Assembly (NCBI GenBank): GCA_903840825.1
Contig: CAIMHL010000418.1
Span: forward strand, 1 to 9,543
Direction of reading: 5' to 3'
Origin: an uncultured beta proteobacterium
Lineage (GTDB): Bacteria > Pseudomonadota > Gammaproteobacteria > Burkholderiales > Burkholderiaceae_C
DNA length: 9,543 nt
Under the pieces are notes generated by a model. It was given only the letters and a program-made list of their open reading frames with translations, did not search any database and had not been told where the DNA came from. Position numbers and translations under genes: made by a program. Positions 1-6,216 of this stretch are shown in pieces; the first letter of the stretch is position 1; each line of letters opens with the position of its first letter.

Positions 1-5
1 CGAAG

Positions 6-37
6 ACACTCTTTCCCTACACGACGCTCTTCGATCT
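6..37 (+). other. Illumina adapter contamination at contig end
   Basis: These 32 bases match the 33-base Illumina universal read-1 adapter (the one beginning ACACTCTTTCCC and ending CTCTTCCGATCT), except that one C of CTTCCGATCT is missing. The match stops exactly where the threonine synthase reading frame loses its homology, so the junction is artificial. Bases 1-5 (cgaag) before it are also likely non-genomic. The region should be trimmed and not translated: reading through it adds the false residues RSKSVV and a false stop codon to thrC. Confidence 0.96.
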
Positions 38-541
38 CATGGCGTATTCGGCCGCACTGCCGGTGTCGCCACTGGTGGCGCCAAAAATATTGAGTTCTTC
101 ACCACGACGCGCCAACTCGTACTCAAACAGGTTGCCCAGCAACTGCATGGCCATATCTTTGAAGGCCAGTGTCGGGCCGTTGGACAAGGCTTCAATAAAG
201 AGCGTTGTGCTGCCAGAATCCGCAGCGACCTCTTCGAGCTTGCGCAAGGGCACGATCTCTGGCGTGCCAAAGACGGCCTCGGTGTAGGTTTTGCGGCACA
301 AAGCCCGCAAATCTTCAGCTGGAATGTCGTCAATATAAAGTGAAAGCACTTCAAAGGCCAAGTCAGCGTAGCCTTGGTTCAGGTAAACAGCGCGCAGCTT
401 GTCCAGCGTAGCCGCATCGACCTGGGGATAGTGCTCAGGCAAGTACAAGCCACCATCAGGGGCCAGGCCTTCCAGCAAAATTTCGCAAAAGCTTTTGCGC
501 TCGGTCGAATCAGCCGGGGCGCGGGTTGAGAGGTATTTCAT
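38..541 (-). CDS. thrC: Threonine synthase, N-terminal 168 residues (3' end lost at contig edge)
   Basis: Threonine synthase is the PLP enzyme that converts O-phosphohomoserine to threonine in the cytoplasm, the last step of threonine synthesis. The visible part starts MKYLSTRAPADS. It contains the PLP-lysine motif NGPTLAFKDMAMQ (Lys about residue 128) and the phosphate-binding stretch ATSGDTGSAAEYA (155-167), both typical of the family. The family is usually about 470-480 residues, so roughly two thirds is missing. The cause is the adapter at 6-37, not a mutation. The start is the ATG at 541-539, which overlaps the hom stop codon by one base (TAATG); this implies translational coupling, with the purine-rich GGAAGAG in the end of hom as a possible ribosome site. 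A longer reading from 640 would lie inside hom and is not supported by homology. Confidence 0.96.
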
Positions 542-1875
542 TACGCCAACTCTTCCTTGCGAATACGGGTGATGGGCTCCAGAACCGTGGACAAAGCCTG
601 CATTTGAACCAAAGCAGCGTTCATCTTGGCCTCGACGCAATCGTGCGTGAGAATGATGACGTCAGTTTGAGGCACGCTCGTGTTGGCGGCATCGCTCACC
701 ACCTCATCGGCCTCGCGCTGCAACACAGCATCAATGCTGATACCGGCCTCAGCCAGCAGGCCCGTCACTTTGGCCAAGACGCCGGCTTGGTCGGCCACGC
801 GCAGACGCAGATAGTAGCTGGTCACCACGTCGCTCATGGGCAACACATGCAGGTCACTCATGGCGTTGGGTTGAAACGCAAGGTGAGGCACGCGGTTAAG
901 CGGATCTGCAGTGTGCAGGCGTGTGATGTCCACCAGATCAGCAATGACAGCGCTGGCTGTGGGCTCGGAACCCGCGCCCTTGCCGTAGTAAAGGGTCGTA
1001 CCCACCGCGTCACCTTGCACCATCACGGCATTCATGGCTCCTTCCACGTTGGCGATCAGGCGTTTGGTCGGCACCAAACTGGGGTGTACACGCAACTCAA
1101 TACCGGCTGGCGTACGTTTGGTGATGCCCAGCAGCTTGATGCGGTAGCCCAATTGCTCGGCATATTTGATGTCAGCAGCGCCCAGTTGGGTGATGCCTTC
1201 AACATACGCTTTGTCAAATTGCACCGGAATGCCGAACGCGATGGCGGACATTAGGGTGGCTTTATGCGCGGCATCGACGCCTTCAATGTCAAACGTCGGG
1301 TCAGCCTCTGCGTAGCCCAAGGCTTGCGCCTGTTTCAGGGCAACGGCGAAGTCGATGCCTTTGTCGCGCATTTCACTCAGGATAAAGTTGGTGGTGCCGT
1401 TGATAATGCCCGCAATCCACTGAATGCTGTTGGCAGTTAGGCCCTCGCGCAAGGCTTTGATGATGGGAATGCCACCAGCTACCGCCGCCTCAAACGCCAC
1501 CATGACGCCTTTGGCTGATGCGGCTGCAAAAATCTCTGTGCCATGAACGGCTAGCAAAGCTTTGTTGGCTGTAACTACGTGCTTTCCTGCAGCAATGGCC
1601 TCAAGCACCAGCGTTTTGGCAATACCGTAGCCGCCAATTAACTCGATGACGATGTCAATATCGGGGTTGGCAATGATGGCGCGCGCATCACTGACCACCT
1701 GAACGCCCTCGCCCACTTGAGACTGTGCACGGGCAACGTCCAGATCAGCCACCATCGTGATCTCAATCCCACGGCCTGCACGGCGTTTAATTTCTTCCTG
1801 ATTGCGGCGCAGCACATTGAACGTGCCCGAACCCACAACACCCATGCCCAGCAGGCCAACTTGTATCGGTTTCAT
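541..1875 (-). CDS. hom: Homoserine dehydrogenase with C-terminal ACT domain
   Basis: The enzyme reduces aspartate semialdehyde to homoserine with NAD(P)H, the branch point towards threonine and methionine. The 444 residues give the normal length for the monofunctional enzyme without an aspartokinase part. Seen in order: Rossmann motif GLLGMGVVGSGT (8-19, glycines 10, 12, 15), TANKALLA with the catalytic-type Lys105, GIINGTTNFIL (156-166), and the substrate region YAEADPTFDIEGVDAAHK (188-205; Glu190, Asp201 and Lys205 match the yeast active-site set as I recall it). An ACT-type segment follows at about 354-432 (YYLRLRVADQAGVLAKV), which in this family mediates feedback control by threonine. 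It lies 72 bp downstream of alaA and overlaps thrC by one base. No Shine-Dalgarno sequence precedes the ATG; a TAATAT box sits 6 nt before it. Confidence 0.97.
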   Translation of the reverse strand: MKPIQVGLLGMGVVGSGTFNVLRRNQEEIKRRAGRGIEITMVADLDVARAQSQVGEGVQVVSDARAIIANPDIDIVIELIGGYGIAKTLVLEAIAAGKHVVTANKALLAVHGTEIFAAASAKGVMVAFEAAVAGGIPIIKALREGLTANSIQWIAGIINGTTNFILSEMRDKGIDFAVALKQAQALGYAEADPTFDIEGVDAAHKATLMSAIAFGIPVQFDKAYVEGITQLGAADIKYAEQLGYRIKLLGITKRTPAGIELRVHPSLVPTKRLIANVEGAMNAVMVQGDAVGTTLYYGKGAGSEPTASAVIADLVDITRLHTADPLNRVPHLAFQPNAMSDLHVLPMSDVVTSYYLRLRVADQAGVLAKVTGLLAEAGISIDAVLQREADEVVSDAANTSVPQTDVIILTHDCVEAKMNAALVQMQALSTVLEPITRIRKEELA

Positions 1876-1881
1876 ATAAAA

Positions 1882-1887
1882 ATATTA
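1882..1887 (-). promoter_or_regulatory. TATA-like box directly upstream of hom
   Basis: TAATAT on the minus strand (1887-1882) ends six bases before the hom ATG, so a start of transcription would fall on or next to the ATG. There is no clear -35 element and the hom gene also follows alaA closely, so this may be a secondary internal promoter or only AT-rich spacer. Confidence 0.25.
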
Positions 1888-1933
1888 GTTAAATAAGCAT
1901 TTAGCGCCCACCAGTCATAGTTGGGCCGCTATT

Positions 1934-1958
1934 GAAAAAAGAGCGTTTTAAGCGCTGT
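1934..1958 (-). terminator. Weak hairpin plus T run at the end of alaA
   Basis: On the minus strand AGCG, a seven-base loop holding the alaA stop codon, CGCT, then CTTTTTT (ending about 1935). The stem is only four pairs, so it would at most attenuate transcription into hom. Confidence 0.2.
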
Positions 1959-3174
1959 GTCGTTTTCGGTACATTTCAAGAAACTTGGCAATGCGCCCAA
2001 TGGCTTCGCGCAAATCGTCTTCATGCGGCAAAAACACAATCCGGAAGTGGTCCGGTGCATTCCAGTTAAAGCCTGTGCCCTGCACCAGCATCACTTTAGT
2101 TTCTCTCAACAATTCGAGAAAAAACTGCCTGTCATCCTTAATCGGATACATATCCGGGTCAAGCTTGGGAAACATGTACAAAGCGGCGCTGGGCTTGACG
2201 CAACTCACGCCAGGAATCGCGGTGATCAGCTCGTAGGCAAGGTCACGCTGGCGACGAAGTCTTCCGCCTTCACAGACCAAGTCGTTGATGCTTTGGTAGC
2301 CGCCTAGCGCCGTCTGAATAGCCCACTGGCCTGGCACATTGGAGCAAAGCTTCATGTTCGAGAGCATGTTTAGACCCTCGATGTAATCTGTGGCGCACTT
2401 TTTATCGCCTGAGACCACCATCCAACCTGCTCGGTAGCCGCAGGAACGGTAGCTTTTGCTGAGCGAATTGAAGGTCAGCGTCAAAACGTCCGACGACAGA
2501 CTGGCCAAGGCCGTGTGCTTGACGCCGTCGTATAAAACCTTGTCATAAACCTCATCGGCAAAAATCACTAACCCATGCTCACGGGCGATGCTCACCAGGC
2601 TTTTCAGCAATGTGTCGCTGTACATGACCCCAGTGGGATTGTTCGGGTTGATCACCACGATCCCTTTGGTCCGGGGTGTAATCTTGGCGCGGATATCGTC
2701 CAAATTAGGCATCCAGCCGTTGGACTCATCGCACAAATAATGCACGGGTTTGCCGCCTGAAAGACTGGCCGCAGCTGTCCAGAGCGGGTAATCAGGCATA
2801 GGCAGAAGTAACTCATCGCCATTGTCCAGCAAGGCGTTGGTTGCCATGGTGATGAGCTCACTGGCACCGTTACCCAGGTAAATATCATCCAGCGTCACGC
2901 CGACAATTCCCTGCTTTTGAGTCTCGTGCATCACCGCCTTGCGCGCAGCAAAAATACCTTTGCTGTCAGAGTAACCCGCAGAGTTTGGCAAGTTGCGAAT
3001 CATGTCCTGCTGGATTTCCTCGGGCGCATCAAAACCAAAAACAGCCAGGTTTCCGAGATTGAGTTTGATGATCTTTTGACCCTCGTCCTCCATCTGGCGT
3101 GCAGCGTCCATGATAGGACCCCGGATGTCATAAAGAACATTGGCTAATTTGGCCGATTTTTGAATAGTTTTCAA
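1948..3174 (-). CDS. alaA: Alanine-synthesising transaminase (AlaA/YfbQ type), TTG start
   Basis: A class I fold-type PLP aminotransferase, expected to make alanine from pyruvate and glutamate. The 408-residue sequence follows E. coli AlaA closely from memory: YDIRGP (15-20), FGFDAPEEI (46-54), GYSDSKG (67-73), PDYPLWTAA (127-135), HYLCDES (145-151), ITPRT (165-169). Active-site features: NPNNPTG (176-182), FADEVYD (205-211; Asp207 and Tyr210), PLP lysine Lys240 in SLSKSYR, Arg248, and the substrate-carboxylate Arg378 in FRIV. The start is TTG at 3174-3172; no in-frame ATG fits, and the next residues KTIQKSAKL match the AlaA N-terminus. A run of six G (3183-3178) just before it may serve as ribosome site, at a short spacing. 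First gene of the alaA-hom-thrC group. AlaC-like annotation is a possible alternative name. Confidence 0.9.
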   Translation of the reverse strand: MKTIQKSAKLANVLYDIRGPIMDAARQMEDEGQKIIKLNLGNLAVFGFDAPEEIQQDMIRNLPNSAGYSDSKGIFAARKAVMHETQKQGIVGVTLDDIYLGNGASELITMATNALLDNGDELLLPMPDYPLWTAAASLSGGKPVHYLCDESNGWMPNLDDIRAKITPRTKGIVVINPNNPTGVMYSDTLLKSLVSIAREHGLVIFADEVYDKVLYDGVKHTALASLSSDVLTLTFNSLSKSYRSCGYRAGWMVVSGDKKCATDYIEGLNMLSNMKLCSNVPGQWAIQTALGGYQSINDLVCEGGRLRRQRDLAYELITAIPGVSCVKPSAALYMFPKLDPDMYPIKDDRQFFLELLRETKVMLVQGTGFNWNAPDHFRIVFLPHEDDLREAIGRIAKFLEMYRKRHSA

Positions 3175-3209
3175 AGTCCCCCCAGAAGTGAACGGTACGA
3201 AGCGAAACC

Positions 3210-3219
3210 TATAATTATG
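3210..3219. promoter_or_regulatory. Overlapping divergent -10 boxes between alaA and the Mth938 gene
   Basis: The palindromic core ATAATTAT gives TATAAT on the plus strand (3210-3215) and CATAAT on the minus strand (3219-3214). Starts would fall near 3222 for the Mth938 gene (leader about 62 nt) and near 3207 for alaA (leader about 33 nt). Neither side has a convincing -35 hexamer. This is the only AT-rich promoter-like stretch in the divergent spacer 3175-3283. Confidence 0.4.
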
Positions 3220-3283
3220 ACCACTTTTACAGCCTGTTTTGAGAATTTCCTCTAGTAGGTCCTTTTACGTCTTTTATTTCATT

Positions 3284-3661
3284 ATGAAAATACAACCCGA
3301 TCCAAGCAACGCTCAATCCATCAGTGGTTACGGTTCCGGCTGGGTCAGTATTGGCCAGGAAAAAATCACGACCAGCCTGGTCATTGGCTCAAGAGGCGAA
3401 CGGTTTGAATGGCTATGTGAAAAATTTGAGGATCTTGGGGAAGCGCACTTTTTGCTCTTGTCAAGCATGAACACTGAATTGGTCATTTTTGGCAGTGGGG
3501 AGCGACTGCGCTTTCCCAAAGCTGCTTGGCTTAAGCCGCTGGTTGACAAGCAAATTGGTCTGGAGTCGATGGATACGCAAGCGGCTTGCCGCACTTACAA
3601 CATATTGGCCAGTGAGGGCCGACATGTTGCGTTGGCCTTGATCATTGAGCACTCTTCTTAA
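3284..3661 (+). CDS. Mth938-like (DUF498 family) protein of unknown molecular function
   Basis: A 125-residue soluble protein of the Mth938-like family, whose eukaryotic relative is the complex I assembly factor NDUFAF3. The biochemical role of the bacterial members is not settled. Visible family signatures are ISGYGSGWVSIG (13-24), the strand-turn ELVIFGSGERLRFP (65-78) and the strongly conserved block from GLESMDTQAACRTYN to ILASEGR (92-113). I chose the ATG at 3284 because the residues upstream of it (from a TTG at 3239) look unlike the family N-terminus. No good Shine-Dalgarno sequence lies before this ATG; the nearest AGG is about 24 nt upstream. It is divergent from alaA and precedes the peroxiredoxin gene by 143 bp on the same strand, an arrangement I recall from other Burkholderiales. 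Confidence 0.87.
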   Translation: MKIQPDPSNAQSISGYGSGWVSIGQEKITTSLVIGSRGERFEWLCEKFEDLGEAHFLLLSSMNTELVIFGSGERLRFPKAAWLKPLVDKQIGLESMDTQAACRTYNILASEGRHVALALIIEHSS

Positions 3662-3804
3662 TAATTGTCGCCAAGGCAACAAGTATCACTTTGTTTTTTG
3701 GGGGTAAAATAGGCGGTTGTTGTCAGGGTCGCCACAGCGCTGTCAGAGGATAGTGCCCACGACTTGAGAGAACGACGCATCCTGTCACACGAGATTTAAG
3801 AACT

Positions 3805-4293
3805 ATGGCGATTGTTGTCAATAAACCCATCCCTGAATTTGAATCTAATGCCACGAGTGGTATCAGAGTCTCCAACACATCCCACCTCGGAAAAGTAATT
3901 ATTCTCTATTTTTATCCCAAAGATAGTACGCCAGCATGCACGACCGAAGCGATGCAGTTCCGCGATAAATACAAAGATTTCTTAAAAACCGGAGCAACTG
4001 TTTTTGGCGTTTCCCGGGACAATATGAAATCTCATGACGAGTTCAAAGCCAAGTTGGAACTGCCTTTTGAATTGATTGCCGATACTGAAGAAAAAATGTG
4101 CCACATGTTCGGTGTCGTTAAAAACAAGATCATGTACGGCAAAAAGGTCAAGGGCATTGAACGCAGCACCTTTCTGATTGGTGCCGATGGACTGCTAAAA
4201 GCAGAGTGGCGCGGCCTAAAGGTTCCGGGTCATGTTGACGAAGTTCTGCAAGCCGTCAAGGATTTGAAAAAGACGCCGGTCCTCACAGAATAA
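3805..4293 (+). CDS. bcp: Peroxiredoxin, Bcp/PrxQ type
   Basis: A thiol peroxidase that reduces hydrogen peroxide and organic hydroperoxides in the cytoplasm. The 162 residues cover a complete Bcp/PrxQ protein. The active-site segment YPKDSTPACTTEAMQFRD (37-54) carries the peroxidatic Cys45 with Thr42, and Arg120 in GIERSTFLI fits the conserved active-site arginine. The resolving cysteine found five residues after the first in E. coli Bcp is Met50 here, so the CxxxxC pair is absent. The only other cysteine is Cys99 (EEKMCHMFGV), which is common in the family and may or may not serve as partner; otherwise the enzyme works in a 1-Cys mode. Start ATG fits the family N-terminus (MAIVVNKPIPEF). 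Followed by a strong terminator at 4385-4417. Confidence 0.95.
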   Translation: MAIVVNKPIPEFESNATSGIRVSNTSHLGKVIILYFYPKDSTPACTTEAMQFRDKYKDFLKTGATVFGVSRDNMKSHDEFKAKLELPFELIADTEEKMCHMFGVVKNKIMYGKKVKGIERSTFLIGADGLLKAEWRGLKVPGHVDEVLQAVKDLKKTPVLTE

Positions 4294-4384
4294 GGCTCCC
4301 ATTTATTTAGACGAGCGCAATTGAAGGCTGTCCAGACTGTGCATAATCTGGTTATGAAGACCCTGAATTTATTGCTTGCTCACT

Positions 4385-4417
4385 AAAAAAGCCGCCCGGT
4401 TTCAAGGCGGCTTTTTT
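4385..4417. terminator. Strong bidirectional Rho-independent terminator after bcp
   Basis: A 12-bp perfect inverted repeat, AAAAAAGCCGCC (4385-4396) and GGCGGCTTTTTT (4406-4417), with a 9-nt loop. It has a GC-rich stem and a T run on either strand. It ends the Mth938-bcp transcripts and isolates phoH, which must be transcribed from a start downstream of or through this site. Confidence 0.93.
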
Positions 4418-4464
4418 GTTTATTACGCCTGAATTTAATTTCTTATTTACGAGCCAACATACCC

Positions 4465-6156
4465 ATGCCATTACCAACACCTCCCTTGAAACGCGCGGCC
4501 CTTTTATCAGTACAAGACTATGACGTGCCAGCAAAAATGCGTCCCAAAGGAAGCGAGGCCACCGTTGGCGCAATTGCAGCTCAAACGCTGCTCAATGAAC
4601 AAGCCAAACAAAACGTTGCCAAGGTCTCACGTGTTGCTGAAACCATGCCCGAAGCCAAAAGAACAACGCCGGTCGCTGCAAGCAAAACCAGCCGTATCCC
4701 AAAAACTGCCCCTTCGCTCGATGCTCAAGAGTTGAAAAAAACAGAGCCTAAGAAACCCAAGCACTTGGGGCCAGCCAAGCTCTTTGTCCTCGACACCAAC
4801 GTGCTATTGCACGACCCCATGTGTTTGTTCCGCTTTGAAGAGCACGACATTTTCTTGCCAATGATTGTTTTGGAAGAACTCGATGCCCATAAAAAAGGCA
4901 TGACTGAGGTGGCTCGCAATGCCAGACAAACCAGCCGTACCTTGGACGCCCTTGCAGGACATCAAGGCAACGACATCGCCAGCGGCCTGCCCCTCAATGT
5001 GACGGGACACCGGGAAGCGCGTGGCAAGCTGTTCTTTCAAACGCAATTGCTAAATTACACATTGCCGGCCAGCCTTCCACAGGGGAAAGCCGACAATCAA
5101 ATACTGGGCGTCGTTGATGCACTCAGCAAACAACACGCCTCGCGTGAGGTGGTGCTGGTGTCAAAAGATATCAATATGCGGGTTAAATCGCGCGCTTTGG
5201 GCTTGGCCACCGATGACTACCAAAACGACAAAACACTGGATGATGGGGATCTCCTGTATTCAGGCGCTATCGCCCTCCCCGCCAACTTTTGGACCACACA
5301 TGGCAAAACTGTGGAAAGTTGGCAACAAGGTGTTTACACCTTTTACCGCATCACCGGCCCCATCGTTCCCAGTCTGCTTATCAATCAATTTGTCTATTTT
5401 GAATCTCCCGGCGAGCCAAGCTTGTATGCGCGGGTGACCGAAATTCGCGGCAAGACCGCGGTGTTTAAAACACTCCGGGATTTCACCCATTTGAAAAACT
5501 CAGTGTGGGGTATCACAAGCCGCAATCGCGAACAAAATTTCGCCATGAATATTTTGATGGACCCCGAAATTGACTTTGTCACCTTAACTGGTACCGCCGG
5601 TACTGGCAAAACCTTAATGGCGCTCGCCTCCGGTCTGACTCAAGTGCTTGATGATCGCCGTTACACCGAAATTATCGTGACCCGTGCCACTGTGAGCGTA
5701 GGTGAAGATATCGGATTCCTGCCTGGTACAGAAGAAGAAAAGATGGGACCCTGGATGGGTGCCTTGGACGACAACCTTGAAGTACTCGGAAAAACCGACA
5801 CCAGCGCTGGTGAATGGGGGCGTGCTGCAACCAGTGAACTCATCCGCAGCCGCATCAAGATCAAAAGCATGAACTTCATGCGAGGTCGTACTTTTTTGAA
5901 CAAATACGTCATTATTGACGAGGCTCAAAATTTGACGCCCAAGCAAATGAAAACGCTCATTACCCGGGCCGGTCCGGGAACAAAGATTGTGTGTATGGGC
6001 AATTTGGCCCAGATTGACACGCCCTACCTAACCGAAGGCTCATCAGGTTTAACGTTTGCCGTCGACAAGTTCAAGGGCTGGCCACATGGTGGCCACATCA
6101 CCCTTGCGCGAGGTGAGCGTTCACGCTTGGCTGATTTCGCAAGCGAAGTGCTCTAA
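4465..6156 (+). CDS. PIN-domain and PhoH-type ATPase protein (PhoH2/YlaK-like)
   Basis: A 563-residue fusion of a PIN-type nuclease domain with a PhoH ATPase. Related PhoH2 proteins have been described as ATP-driven RNA helicase/ribonucleases; the role of this one is inferred. Residues 1-100 are Lys/Pro/Ala-rich and probably disordered. The PIN domain starts at FVLDTNVLLHDP (107-118) and shows acidic residues placed as expected for a metal site: Asp110, Glu138/139 (VLEELDAHKKG), Asp210 (DNQILGVVDAL), Asp235 (SKDINMRVKSRALG). The PhoH part has Walker A GTAGTGKT (376-383), the segment SVGEDIGFLPGTEEEKM (411-427) and Walker B YVIIDEAQNLTP (481-492). The start ATG gives MPLPTPPLKRA, which I recall as the typical opening in Burkholderiales; there is no clear Shine-Dalgarno sequence. 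It stands alone between a terminator and convergent dnaB. No antitoxin-like gene is adjacent. Confidence 0.94.
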   Translation: MPLPTPPLKRAALLSVQDYDVPAKMRPKGSEATVGAIAAQTLLNEQAKQNVAKVSRVAETMPEAKRTTPVAASKTSRIPKTAPSLDAQELKKTEPKKPKHLGPAKLFVLDTNVLLHDPMCLFRFEEHDIFLPMIVLEELDAHKKGMTEVARNARQTSRTLDALAGHQGNDIASGLPLNVTGHREARGKLFFQTQLLNYTLPASLPQGKADNQILGVVDALSKQHASREVVLVSKDINMRVKSRALGLATDDYQNDKTLDDGDLLYSGAIALPANFWTTHGKTVESWQQGVYTFYRITGPIVPSLLINQFVYFESPGEPSLYARVTEIRGKTAVFKTLRDFTHLKNSVWGITSRNREQNFAMNILMDPEIDFVTLTGTAGTGKTLMALASGLTQVLDDRRYTEIIVTRATVSVGEDIGFLPGTEEEKMGPWMGALDDNLEVLGKTDTSAGEWGRAATSELIRSRIKIKSMNFMRGRTFLNKYVIIDEAQNLTPKQMKTLITRAGPGTKIVCMGNLAQIDTPYLTEGSSGLTFAVDKFKGWPHGGHITLARGERSRLADFASEVL

Positions 6157-6171
6157 CTGAAGCTGCCGGAA

Positions 6172-6205
6172 TCAGGAGACTGCTGCCAACGCAAGAGTCT
6201 CCTGA
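6172..6205. terminator. Convergent-gene hairpin without U-tract between phoH and dnaB
   Basis: A perfect 10-bp inverted repeat, TCAGGAGACT (6172-6181) and AGTCTCCTGA (6196-6205), with a 14-nt loop. It lies between the phoH stop (6154-6156) and the dnaB stop (6217-6219). Neither side has a T run, so it is not a classic Rho-independent terminator. Its position between converging genes suggests an end-of-transcript hairpin that protects or pauses both messages; that role is inferred. Confidence 0.55.
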
Positions 6206-6216
6206 ACTAAGTCCGC

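Noticed and set aside
541..640. Upstream extension of thrC into hom (start at 640)
   Set aside because: The extra residues overlap hom in another frame and show no family similarity; the ATG at 541 matches the threonine synthase N-terminus.
526..1254. Long open frame (242 codons) on the plus strand inside hom
   Set aside because: It is antisense to a clear homoserine dehydrogenase and its translation has no recognisable domain; it is a codon-bias shadow.
3239..3283. TTG start for the Mth938 protein 15 codons upstream of the ATG
   Set aside because: The added residues (MRISSSRSFYVFYFI) lack family similarity, have no ribosome site and lie in the predicted leader.
3662..3690. Terminator after the Mth938 gene (TTGTCGCC/GGCAACAA)
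   Set aside because: The 8-bp arms have a mismatch and a two-base loop, and the T run begins about nine bases later; too weak to call.
3705..3710. TAAAAT as -10 box of a bcp promoter
   Set aside because: No -35 match at a usable distance; a single AT-rich hexamer is not enough.
4352..4573. 73-codon minus-strand frame over the bcp terminator and phoH start
   Set aside because: It crosses a strong terminator, has no ribosome site and its product looks like random translation.
4465..6156. PIN domain as toxin of a toxin-antitoxin pair
   Set aside because: The PIN is fused to a PhoH ATPase and no small antitoxin-like gene lies upstream; the 47 bases between terminator and ATG are too short.
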